From a bacterium (GTDB lineage Bacteria; BMS3Abin14): a stretch of 29,193 nt of DNA. The notes under the pieces were generated by a model. That model worked only from the letters and a program-made list of their open reading frames with translations, did not search any database and was not told where the DNA came from. The DNA is taken from contig JARGFV010000025.1 of NCBI GenBank assembly GCA_029210545.1, positions 1 through 29,193 on the forward strand, given 5' to 3'. Positions 15,848 to 22,293 of the stretch are shown in pieces (the stretch's first letter is position 1; each line of letters opens with the position of its first letter). A program made the position numbers and the translations under genes.

Positions 15848-15892
15848 GCCTGTCATCGCGAGTCACGCCGCTGGCGTGACGAAGCGATCTCA
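15848..15892. repeat. Palindromic repeat with GTCACGCC/GGCGTGAC stem
   Basis: The motif TGTCATCGCGAG leads into an 8-bp perfect stem with loop GCT, followed by GAAGCGATCTC. A TCACGCC/GGCGTGA stem also forms part of the in-gene insertion at 17523–17539, and TGTCATCGCGAG recurs at 23757. Confidence 0.75.
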
Positions 15893-15915
15893 GGTAGATC
15901 CGGGTTACGCTTTTC

Positions 15916-15963
15916 TACTGGCTCCTGGCTCCCCTATCCTCCGTAGCCTCGGCGAAGGAGGAT
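15916..15963. repeat. Heptads and a 7-bp hairpin downstream of rhodanese
   Basis: Units TACTGGC, TCCTGGC, TCCCCTA, TCCTCCG run from 15916. They merge into a hairpin with stem ATCCTCC/GGAGGAT (15936–15942/15957–15963). Confidence 0.65.
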
Positions 15964-15970
15964 GACTACT

Positions 15971-15983
15971 GGCCCTCAGGGCC
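15971..15983 (-). terminator. Mini-hairpin with the rhodanese stop codon as its loop
   Basis: A 5-bp GGCCC/GGGCC stem encloses exactly three bases, which are the TGA stop codon of the rhodanese gene on the minus strand. Confidence 0.4.
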
Positions 15984-16437
15984 TGTTCCCGCTCACCATC
16001 ATGTTCTTCCACGGGAAACCCCAGCTGCCGCCCTGGAGGACGTAAAGCTGTTTGTTGGGGATCCCCCTGGCGACGAGAATATTCCTGGCGTTGGGCGCTC
16101 CCGTTATCCCGCCGAAGCAGACCAGCACGATGGGCTTTTTGGTCTTCTTCAGGGTGGGGATGATCGCCTCGACTCTCTTTTTCTGATCTCCGGTGACAAC
16201 GGGGTAGGCATGAGTTGTCACGGAACCGGGGAAGTGCATCTTGAGGTACCCGTCGTAGGTCTGGACGTCCACGATGAGAGCCTTGTCCTGGGAGATCCAC
16301 TGCCGGAACGTCTCAGGGCTCACGAACCGGGCACCGGTGACATCCCCCGGAGCGTGGTAGGAGTTAAAGGCCAGAAAGCCGACAAAGGCGCCGATGATGA
16401 GGACAGGGGCGCCGATGAGAAGAAACCTGTTTTTCAT
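15976..16437 (-). CDS. Membrane-anchored rhodanese-like protein
   Basis: A 153-residue protein with one N-terminal membrane helix (residues ~5–25) and a single rhodanese domain outside the cytoplasm. The domain shows ALIVDVQTYDGYLKMHFPGSV and the active-site loop VCFGGITGAPNARN, with a cysteine at the catalytic position. Rhodaneses carry persulfide sulfur or act as structural relatives. The start at 16437 is chosen for GAGGAGG upstream; 46 extra in-frame codons would be heptad repeat. A strong sigma-70 promoter precedes it (16481–16508). It is divergent from the CCG Fe-S protein gene, which may hint at a shared sulfur or redox role. Confidence 0.82.
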   Translation of the reverse strand: MKNRFLLIGAPVLIIGAFVGFLAFNSYHAPGDVTGARFVSPETFRQWISQDKALIVDVQTYDGYLKMHFPGSVTTHAYPVVTGDQKKRVEAIIPTLKKTKKPIVLVCFGGITGAPNARNILVARGIPNKQLYVLQGGSWGFPWKNMMVSGNRP

Positions 16438-16480
16438 GGATGTTGAACCTCCTCTGCGGGTAATTATATGAGGCTTATCT

Positions 16481-16508
16481 AATATAATGAATAACTGTAA
16501 TGAGTCAA
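16481..16508 (-). promoter_or_regulatory. Sigma-70 promoter of the rhodanese gene
   Basis: On the minus strand TTGACT (16508–16503) and TATATT (16486–16481) are separated by 16 bases. Transcription would start near 16474, leaving a leader of about 37 bases with a good ribosome site. Confidence 0.7.
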
Positions 16509-16524
16509 GGGGGAAGGAACGCCC

Positions 16525-16672
16525 GAAATCCGAGATTGGTGATTCGTGATTCGTGATTCGAAATATCCGAATCATAAGTCATGTCCCTTTCTCCGCGTCA
16601 CCGTGTCTCCGTGTCCCAGCGTCCCCTTTTCTGACTACTGGCTTCTGGCTACTGACTTCCGATTCTGCTATA
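16525..16672 (+). repeat. Joined 7-, 8- and 7-bp arrays upstream of the CCG protein gene
   Basis: From 16525 to 16587 the unit is 7 bp (GAAATCC, GAGATTG, GTGATTC three times, GAAATAT, CCGAATC, ATAAGTC, ATGTCCC). From 16590 to 16629 it is 8 bp (TCTCCGCG, TCACCGTG, TCTCCGTG, TCCCAGCG, TCCCCTTT). From 16631 it is 7 bp again (CTGACTA, CTGGCTT, CTGGCTA, CTGACTT, CCGATTC, TGCTATA), ending in the -10 box of the next gene. Confidence 0.8.
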
Positions 16673-16674
16673 AC
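16666..16674 (+). promoter_or_regulatory. Extended -10 box placed for a leaderless transcript
   Basis: TGCTATAAC is an extended -10 (TGN plus TATAAC) with 8 bases between it and the ATG at 16683. Transcription should begin at or within two bases of the ATG, and no Shine-Dalgarno sequence is present. Confidence 0.5.
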
Positions 16675-16682
16675 CTCCCCCT

Positions 16683-17873
16683 ATGTCCGACACGGTCACC
16701 GATTTCATAACCGAATGCTCTTCCTGCACCCAGTGCGGTACGGTGTGCCCGTTCCTCGAAAAGCACGGCTCTCCCAAGGACATCATCGCCAACAGGCCCC
16801 AGCTGGCCTTCCTGTGCACCAACTGCACCGGGTGTGACAAGAGATGCCCCCTGGAGCTGTCGCCCTCCGAAGCCCTGTTCGCCACCAAGCAGAAGCTCAT
16901 CGCCGAGCAGAGAGTCCCGGAGAAAGCTGCAAAGGCCATCAGGGGCGCGGCCTCCTTCGCCGAGCGCAGTCACAAGGCGCCCTTCGTGCGCTACGACAGC
17001 AAGAAGGTCGGCTTCTGGCCGGGCTGTTCCCTGGCAGGCACCAGCCCGGAGGCGACAGAAGCGACCCGGCAGCTGCTGGAGTCGCTGCTGGGAGAGGAGG
17101 TGGGGCTCATCCTGGACTGCTGCTACGACCCCCTGTACCAGATGGGAGACACCGGGCCCGTGACCGAAGCGTGCGGACGGATCGTCGAAAGGCTCGCCAA
17201 ATCCGGCATCGAGAGGGTCATCGTCGGGTGCGTCAACTGCCGGAAGGTGTTCGCCCGGTACATGGACCAGGTGGACGTCAGCCACGTCATCGAGGTTCTG
17301 CCACCGGACATCCTCAAAGAACTGCCCGAGGACGAAGACCTTTATCTCCATCACCCGTGTCCCGTCTATCACGTGGAAGGGATCCGGGAGAAGATAACCG
17401 CAGTGCTGGGCCATTCCATGATGATGGTGGACTCGCAAGGAGTCCATCATCCAGGGTCTTCGCAAGGCGAAGATCCTGGGGTAGGGGTGGAACCAGACGG
17501 ATTTACTCCGTCTGGCGGGGGATCACGCCGTTGGCGTGACCGCTCGACTCAAAACAGCTCGAAGAGCCAATTTGAAAGGTTATCCATATCGCAGGCGGTG
17601 GATGAACAGAAGATCCCGGCCTGCTGCGGTTACGGCGGCAGCCTTAACACGCAGGACGAAGAACTGTCCATGAAGTTCACCAAGCGGGTGACTATGGCAG
17701 CTTATGGGGCCACCATTGTCACCTCGTGCATGGGGTGCAACAACATGTTCAACAGGAAGGGAACCCCCACCTACCATATCCTGGAGCTGATCACTGGTGT
17801 TAAGCCCAAGAAGAAGGCAGTGGGCTCGGCAAGGAAGTGGGCTAACAGGCTTTTACTTGCCAAAGGCAAGTAA
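16683..17873 (+). CDS. Fe-S CCG-domain protein (HdrD/GlcF-like) with an in-frame repeat insertion
   Basis: A 396-residue soluble electron-transfer protein. N-terminal motifs C12, C15, C18, C22 and C45, C48, C51, C55 bind two [4Fe-4S] clusters. Two CCG domains follow, as in heterodisulfide reductase HdrD/HdrB and glycolate oxidase GlcF. Domain 1 is C115-X30-C146C147-X35-C183xxC186. Domain 2 is C226-X87-C314C315-X33-C349xxC352, so about 50 residues too long; residues ~248–291 are encoded by four tandem hairpins of the genomic repeat family. All cluster ligands are kept, so the protein may still work. The partner and substrate are unknown. The stop codon lies in a 12-bp perfect hairpin. It is divergent from the rhodanese gene. 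Confidence 0.85.
   Translation: MSDTVTDFITECSSCTQCGTVCPFLEKHGSPKDIIANRPQLAFLCTNCTGCDKRCPLELSPSEALFATKQKLIAEQRVPEKAAKAIRGAASFAERSHKAPFVRYDSKKVGFWPGCSLAGTSPEATEATRQLLESLLGEEVGLILDCCYDPLYQMGDTGPVTEACGRIVERLAKSGIERVIVGCVNCRKVFARYMDQVDVSHVIEVLPPDILKELPEDEDLYLHHPCPVYHVEGIREKITAVLGHSMMMVDSQGVHHPGSSQGEDPGVGVEPDGFTPSGGGSRRWRDRSTQNSSKSQFERLSISQAVDEQKIPACCGYGGSLNTQDEELSMKFTKRVTMAAYGATIVTSCMGCNNMFNRKGTPTYHILELITGVKPKKKAVGSARKWANRLLLAKGK
17424..17539 (+). repeat. Palindromic repeat inserted in frame in a coding sequence
   Basis: Four hairpins stand head to tail within the gene: 10 bp with one G·U (17424–17433/17441–17450), 13 bp with one G·U (17451–17463/17467–17479), 9 bp (17493–17501/17507–17515) and 7 bp (17523–17529/17533–17539). 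The first matches the hairpin at 7696–7722 and the last matches 15862–15880. Confidence 0.9.
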
Positions 17874-17876
17874 AAG
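17850..17876 (+). terminator. 12-bp perfect hairpin containing the stop codon
   Basis: Stem CTTTTACTTGCC/GGCAAGTAAAAG with loop AAA. The last seven sense codons and the TAA of the CCG protein gene lie within it. It lacks a T-tract on the + strand. Confidence 0.75.
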
Positions 17877-17880
17877 AAGT

Positions 17881-18084
17881 GTCTAGAGTCTGGTGTCTGG
17901 AAAAAGCAAAACGTCAGGATCAGGAAAAACTCGACCCTATTAGCAAATGCTAATAGTGGCCGATTGGAGTTTCAGGTTTCAAATTCCAGGTTCCAGGTTT
18001 TTCCCCGATACTCCGATACCTGGATACGTGTGTAGGTATGTAGGTATGAACGTAAATACGTAGACACTTTGATACGTAGATACC
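17881..18084 (+). repeat. 7-bp arrays followed by a ten-unit 8-bp array
   Basis: Heptads GTCTAGA, GTCTGGT, GTCTGGA (17881–17901) and TTTCAGG, TTTCAAA, TTCCAGG, TTCCAGG (17970–17997) come first. Then ten 8-mers run from 18005 to 18084: CCGATACT, CCGATACC, TGGATACG, TGTGTAGG, TATGTAGG, TATGAACG, TAAATACG, TAGACACT, TTGATACG, TAGATACC. The spacer holds no gene. Confidence 0.85.
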
Positions 18085-18095
18085 TTACCCCCTCT

Positions 18096-19631
18096 TCAGT
18101 TCTCTTCCCCCCCTCCCCCACTCTCCTTCTCGCCCTCTCCAGGAAATGGGAGAATATTCTTTTCGCCTTCTTCTCCCTCCTCCCCCCTGCCCGGCCCCGA
18201 GTCCCGCCCTGGCGGGATCGAAGGGCCTTCTCCCTGTCCATATAACCCCACCACCCAGAACAGCACGGGCAGCGTCACCGCAATGACGCCAATGACGGCC
18301 ACGGCTCGTAACCGTACAGAACTCATAACGTGGTACCCGCAGTACACAATGGCCCCGGCCAGCAGGTAGGCCTGTATTGAGAGGATCTTCCCTCCTCCGA
18401 GCTTCCTGGAAAAGAGAAAGAAATAGACGGCCAGGGAAACGGTCGTGGCCATGGCTGCTCCGAATACACCCGCAAAAGGGATCAGGTAGAAGTTCAGGAA
18501 CGCGTTGAGGATAAAAACCTTCATGGCGATGCGGTTGAGTTCATTCTCTTCACCGGCACGGATGAAGAGCGGTTCGGCGACCACCGTTGGGATAAAGATG
18601 AGAAGGCCCGGAAGGAGAAGGGAGAACACCCTGAAGAAGACGGGAACGTCCCCCTGGACCTGGAACACGGCCCTCAGGATGTGGGGAAAGTACAGGAGGA
18701 AGCCCAGACCCGCTATGGCGTGAACGGTGAACAGCCTGGCAGCTGTACGCCGGCAATCCCGGTAGATACCCGGTTCATCGACTCCGGTGGTCCTGTAGGT
18801 CTTCACACGGTACAGAGGTGCGGCTCCCAGTGGGACGAGGAGAAACAGCCGGGCCAGGACCGAGGCCTCGGCGTAGGCACCCTCCCGGGCGGCGGAGACA
18901 AAGAACCCGAGGACGAAGAAGTCCACGAAAAAGAGGATCCTTAAGCCCTCCTGGGTGAAATAGTACCGGGCGCTCCGACGAAAGACCGCTGTGACCTTTC
19001 CCAGCTTTCCCAGGGCGGTGATCAGGGACGGCGCCAACACCTTTCTTCCGGCGGCGAGGATGAACGACGTCTCGGCAAGGATGAAAACGGACACCAGAAG
19101 CTCCGGACGAAGCCTGGCAGACGAAAGAAAAAAAACCAGAACAACCAGGACGAGCCGTTTGCCAAGGCCGGCCCTTGCCGCGTGCGCATGCTGCCCCCGA
19201 CCGTGGAGGATCGAAGCCATGTACCCCGAATAGAGTTTAAGGGGCACAGCGACGGCCAGCAGGGCAAAACCCGGCAGCGTGCCACGGGCAACGGTATCGG
19301 CTCCGGCAGCCCAGCTACCCAGGAGAACTGTCCCGAGAGCGCCAAGCACACCCGCGACCAGGACAGCCGCTTTCGCCTCGGCCAGCAAGCTGGGCACATC
19401 ACCCCTGGCGCTGGCTGCCAGCTCCTTTTCCACCCACTTGTCCACACCGAACTCGGCCAGGAAAGAAACAATGACGAACACGGACAGGAGAAAAGTGTAG
19501 ATCCCCAAGCCCCCGGGGCCGTAGGTACGGCCCACCAGGACCAGGACAAGGATGGAGACGGCGATATCCATCGCCATCTCCCCGACGGTGAGGATGTAGT
19601 CTACAGCCGATCGCCTCGAGCCAGTAGCCAA
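18096..19631 (-). CDS. Polysaccharide/lipid-linked oligosaccharide flippase (MOP superfamily)
   Basis: A 511-residue multi-pass membrane protein of the oligosaccharide flippase (Wzx/RfbX-like) group, with 12–14 hydrophobic segments. GRTYGPGGLGIYTFLLSV near residue 34 and EFGVDKWVEKELA near 60 match the family's first helices; GVFGAAMATTVSLAVYFF near 400 matches the late ones. It would flip lipid-linked glycans across the inner membrane. The start is TTG at 19631, with AAAGGA upstream; the first five codons are part of a heptad array. The C-terminal ~35 residues are a Gly/Glu-rich tail from GA-rich low-complexity DNA. No glycosyltransferases lie nearby. Confidence 0.8.
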   Translation of the reverse strand: MATGSRRSAVDYILTVGEMAMDIAVSILVLVLVGRTYGPGGLGIYTFLLSVFVIVSFLAEFGVDKWVEKELAASARGDVPSLLAEAKAAVLVAGVLGALGTVLLGSWAAGADTVARGTLPGFALLAVAVPLKLYSGYMASILHGRGQHAHAARAGLGKRLVLVVLVFFLSSARLRPELLVSVFILAETSFILAAGRKVLAPSLITALGKLGKVTAVFRRSARYYFTQEGLRILFFVDFFVLGFFVSAAREGAYAEASVLARLFLLVPLGAAPLYRVKTYRTTGVDEPGIYRDCRRTAARLFTVHAIAGLGFLLYFPHILRAVFQVQGDVPVFFRVFSLLLPGLLIFIPTVVAEPLFIRAGEENELNRIAMKVFILNAFLNFYLIPFAGVFGAAMATTVSLAVYFFLFSRKLGGGKILSIQAYLLAGAIVYCGYHVMSSVRLRAVAVIGVIAVTLPVLFWVVGLYGQGEGPSIPPGRDSGPGRGEEGEEGEKNILPFPGEGEKESGGGGEEN

Positions 19632-19682
19632 CGAAAGTCCTTTCTTAGCTCTTATTCCTTAGCACTTAGCTCCGAGGCAAGC
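19620..19682 (-). repeat. Nine-unit heptad array spanning the flippase start
   Basis: Read on the + strand in one unbroken phase: GCCAGTA, GCCAACG, AAAGTCC, TTTCTTA, GCTCTTA, TTCCTTA, GCACTTA, GCTCCGA, GGCAAGC. The flippase start codon and its ribosome site fall inside. Confidence 0.75.
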
Positions 19683-19712
19683 GCTGTTTTCATCAACTGC
19701 CCATCGCTTGCC
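19676..19712 (-). terminator. 8-bp hairpin with the DUF2892 stop codon in its loop
   Basis: Stem GGCAAGCG/CGCTTGCC (19676–19683/19705–19712) with a 21-base loop that contains the stop codon (19693–19695). Confidence 0.5.
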
Positions 19713-19926
19713 CCCCCGTATCCTTGTCACACTTGCAGGTGCATACGCCCAGGGCCGTGTAAAGGGGACAGAACCCGATGGCGCTGGTCACGAGGAAGAC
19801 CACGGCGATAACACCCAGTGCGATACCCAGCACCCCCGAAAGTCTGCCTGTGACGAGAAAGTACCCCACACCGAGAGCCAGCAGGGTCCTGACGGTACGA
19901 TCCACAACTCCCATGTTCTTTTTCAT
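19693..19926 (-). CDS. DUF2892 (YgaP-like) small membrane protein
   Basis: A 77-residue protein of the DUF2892 family: KNMGVVDRTVRTLLALGVGY followed by two membrane helices and GFCPLYTALGVCTCKC. The family occurs alone or fused to rhodanese domains (YgaP) and has been linked to sulfur handling; the function of stand-alone members is not established. The four cysteines (CPLYTALGVCTCKC) are a family feature and could bind metal or persulfide. GGGGG lies 6 bases before the ATG at 19926. An upstream in-frame ATG would add residues from a heptad array and is rejected. Confidence 0.85.
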   Translation of the reverse strand: MKKNMGVVDRTVRTLLALGVGYFLVTGRLSGVLGIALGVIAVVFLVTSAIGFCPLYTALGVCTCKCDKDTGGQAMGS

Positions 19927-19937
19927 ATTATCCCCCT

Positions 19938-19983
19938 TCAAATTATCAAAATTCCATATTCCATATTCCATATTCATCTTACT
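19938..19983 (-). repeat. Heptad array, unit ATATTCC
   Basis: AAATTCC, ATATTCC, ATATTCC, ATATTCA, TCTTACT and neighbours lie directly upstream of the DUF2892 ribosome site. Confidence 0.75.
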
Positions 19984-20119
19984 CTTTTTTCCAGCTCTCT
20001 CAAAGCGTCGTTGGCGATCCACCGGGCGCTCTTTGTACCCTGATCCCGAACCGCCCCATACCCGCACGATTCTCCGCTGACTCCATGGTTTTGAGCTGCC
20101 AGAGCACCGCTTCAACACT

Positions 20120-20755
20120 GTCGAGCTTGGGGATGCTATTCATCGTTTTGAGAATCCGGTATCCAGAATCCAGCAGCTCGTAGAGAACCTGAAGCCTTAA
20201 CGCAGAGGCGGCCTTTCCCAGGCCTACCCACCCAAGAACGCGGAGAAGAACAAGGACCGGGTTAAACCAGATAGCTGCTCAGGTTTTCCTTGGCGAACTC
20301 CGCGTGCTTGAGTGAGTCCTGCTAAAGCAGGATGAACGGGCGGTTAATACCAATGGCCTTTTAGCGCCACAGCGCCGGGATTTACCGCCAAGCACGCCAG
20401 GAACGCCAAGAAAAGCAACAAAAAGGATACTGGGTACAGGCGCTGTCACGTGACCCAACTTCTTAAATATTTACCACCAGAGGGCCGCAGGGGAAATCGA
20501 CTCAAAGCATAAGAGCAAAGACAGAAAGGATCTGCGTTAACGTTTTAGATCTGGATTCCCACCTTCGCGGGAATGATGTTGATAAAAAGGTTTCCCCCCG
20601 GTTAACAGATCTTCTCTGTGCCCCTCCGTGTCCTTCTCTGTGGTGGATCAGCTCTCGGAGCCATTATGGCACACGCCTGAGTTCCCCCCCCTGGCTTTCG
20701 CCTTCCTTTGCGAAACTTCGCGTACTTTGCGTTAAATCCGCTTCTGGTCTTCCCC
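20120..20755. other. Gene-free stretch with 7- and 9-bp arrays and hairpins
   Basis: No convincing gene was found. Seen: heptads at 20152–20186 (GAATCCG, GTATCCA, GAATCCA, GCAGCTC, GTAGAGA); a TCCTGC/GCAGGA hairpin at 20317–20332; 9-bp units at 20386–20430 (CGCCAAGCA, CGCCAGGAA, CGCCAAGAA, AAGCAACAA, AAAGGATAC); and 9-bp units at 20695–20748 (CTTTCGCCT, TCCTTTGCG, AAACTTCGC, GTACTTTGC, GTTAAATCC, GCTTCTGGT). Confidence 0.65.
20555..20574. repeat. ATTCCC-N8-GGGAAT repeat
   Basis: A 20-bp inverted repeat of exactly the dRS3 layout known from Neisseria genomes (ATTCCC, 8 bases, GGGAAT). Similar GGATTCCC...GGGAATGA sequences occur in many bacterial spacers. Confidence 0.6.
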
Positions 20756-20781
20756 ATAATAAATTGCGCGCAATTTATTAT
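20756..20781 (-). terminator. 26-bp perfect palindrome over the DUF4197 stop codon
   Basis: ATAATAAATTGCG followed at once by its exact reverse complement. The TAA stop codon of the DUF4197 gene (20778–20780, minus strand) is inside. The stem is AT-rich at both ends with a GCGC centre. Confidence 0.7.
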
Positions 20782-21500
20782 TTCCCGAACACTTTCTGCA
20801 GCAGCTCCGTTACCCTGGCCGCCGGGTCTTTCCTGATCTTCTTCTCCTCTTCGGCCACCATGAAGAACAGGCCGTTTAGCGCCATGTCGGTGACGTAATC
20901 CTCCAGGTCCACCTCCACCTTTCTGACCAGGGGCAGGGAGTTGTACTTGTCCATCATCCTCTTGTAGCTGCGGACAGCTCCGACCTTGGCCATGGATTCG
21001 GTGACCACGGGCCTGAAAAGGCCGTAAAGTTCGCTGGAAGTATTGCTTTTAAAATAGTCCGTTGCTGCCGTCTCCTCCCCCTTCACGATGCCGTAGGCGT
21101 CCACCACGCTCATATCCCTGATAGCGCCCACGAAGATATCCACAGCCTGGGGAGCTGCCGTTTCCGCGGCCCGGTTCATGCTCAGGATGAACTCGTCCAC
21201 CCGGTCGTCCATCCCCACCTTGCGCAGGAGCTCCTCGGCTTTCTCGAGCTTTTCAGGCACAGGGATCCTGATATCAAGGTTGTGGAAGTAACCATCGGTC
21301 ACCGAGACCTTTTCCACGGCCTTTCTGGTCCCGATATCGAGGGCTTCCCTGAGACCGGCCACGAAGGTGTCCTCCTCGCTGGTCTTGCTGGACTGTTTGG
21401 TCGCCTCTTCGAGGACATTGTCCAGGAACCCCCCGGAGGAGCACTGGACAGTGCCGAGAAGAAGAGCGGCCGTCAGCAGGAACAGGGTATGCTTTTTCAT
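20778..21500 (-). CDS. DUF4197 exported protein
   Basis: A 240-residue member of DUF4197. It begins with a signal peptide (MKKHTLFLLTAALLLG) followed by a cysteine at residue 20, which might be a lipoprotein anchor although the lipobox (TVQC) is poor. The body is mainly helical with family segments such as IPVPEKLEKAEELLRKVG, MNRAAETAAPQAVDIF and YNSLPLV. The function of the family is unknown. AGGAGGT lies 6 bases before the ATG. No operon partner is nearby. A 26-bp palindrome covers its stop codon. Confidence 0.88.
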   Translation of the reverse strand: MKKHTLFLLTAALLLGTVQCSSGGFLDNVLEEATKQSSKTSEEDTFVAGLREALDIGTRKAVEKVSVTDGYFHNLDIRIPVPEKLEKAEELLRKVGMDDRVDEFILSMNRAAETAAPQAVDIFVGAIRDMSVVDAYGIVKGEETAATDYFKSNTSSELYGLFRPVVTESMAKVGAVRSYKRMMDKYNSLPLVRKVEVDLEDYVTDMALNGLFFMVAEEEKKIRKDPAARVTELLQKVFGK

Positions 21501-21626
21501 GGATAGACCTCCTGGAACGTTTTTGGGAGTTTCGTAAAAGATACCATAAAGCAGCAGACCGGTGACAGCAAACAGCTTAAAGGAATAACGCTTTTAGGCA
21601 GAGCAGGCGGATTGCCCGCCGTACCC

Positions 21627-21728
21627 TTTTGTATTTTCTTCGCGTCCCTCTGCGCACTCTGCGTTCAGATGGTTCTTTTCCGGCTACTGGCTACTGGATA
21701 GTGGCTCCTTGCTTCTGCTACTATCTCT
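21627..21728 (+). repeat. 9-bp array joined to a 7-bp array upstream of the PNPOx gene
   Basis: Six 9-mers (TTTTGTATT, TTCTTCGCG, TCCCTCTGC, GCACTCTGC, GTTCAGATG, GTTCTTTTC; 21627–21680) pass directly into 7-mers (CGGCTAC, TGGCTAC, TGGATAG, TGGCTCC, TTGCTTC, TGCTACT; from 21681). The last units form the -10 box. Confidence 0.75.
21716..21724 (+). promoter_or_regulatory. Extended -10 box placed for a leaderless transcript
   Basis: TGCTACTAT is an extended -10 with six bases before ATG at 21731, so transcription would begin at the A of ATG. TGGATA 18 bases upstream could act as a -35. No Shine-Dalgarno sequence is present. Confidence 0.5.
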
Positions 21729-21730
21729 CC

Positions 21731-22186
21731 ATGCGCCGGAAAGATAAAAAGATAGGATCTGCTGCCGACCTGGCTGAACTCCTCCGAAAAGGAGATATCT
21801 GTCACCTGGCAATGGTGGACGGCGGCAAACCTTACGTCGTCCCCCTTAATTACGGATACGTGGAACAGGCCCTGTATTTCCACTCTGCTCCGGAAGGCAG
21901 GAAGATCCGGATCCTTCGAAAGAACCCGCAGGTCTGCTTCTGCGTGGTGGCCGACCACCAGCTCATCGAAGGGGTCAAGGCATGCTCCTGGTCGGCGAGC
22001 TACAGGAGCGTCATCGGCACCGGCAAAGCTCACATCCTCACCGACCCGGCAGAAAAGGACGAGGGGCTGAAGATCCTCATGGCCCAGTACTCGGAGAGGG
22101 ATTACGAGCTCAGCCACAGCGACCTGGAGAGGGTGGCGGTGATCAGGGTGGAGATTGAAAGTTTAACGGGGAAAGGCAGTGGCTAG
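21731..22186 (+). CDS. Pyridoxamine 5'-phosphate oxidase-fold (NimA-like) flavin protein
   Basis: A 151-residue single-domain protein with the split beta-barrel fold. MRRKDKKI, HLAMVDGGKPYVVPLNYGY, YFHSAPEGRKIRIL and ACSWSASYRSVIGTGKA match the NimA/NimC-like group, which binds FMN or a related flavin and reduces nitroimidazoles or other substrates. The cellular substrate is unknown here. The start at 21731 follows an extended -10 box and has no ribosome site; a longer frame from 21629 would translate repeats and is rejected. It stands alone between repeat arrays. Confidence 0.88.
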   Translation: MRRKDKKIGSAADLAELLRKGDICHLAMVDGGKPYVVPLNYGYVEQALYFHSAPEGRKIRILRKNPQVCFCVVADHQLIEGVKACSWSASYRSVIGTGKAHILTDPAEKDEGLKILMAQYSERDYELSHSDLERVAVIRVEIESLTGKGSG

Positions 22187-22230
22187 GAGTCTGGTGTCTA
22201 GTTCCAGCTAGACCCTGGACCCTGGACGCG
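22182..22230 (+). repeat. Seven-unit heptad array
   Basis: GCTAGGA, GTCTGGT, GTCTAGT, TCCAGCT, AGACCCT, GGACCCT, GGACGCG. The first unit contains the stop codon of the PNPOx gene. Confidence 0.75.
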
Positions 22231-22293
22231 GTGACCCGCCTTCGCTGAAGCTACGGCGTGGCAAGCACAGAGAATTAAAGCTCTTGCTCCCCC

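Noticed and set aside
16438-16575. N-terminal extension of the rhodanese to 16575
   Set aside because: The extra codons are heptad array and promoter DNA, and the proposed promoter start at about 16474 lies inside them.
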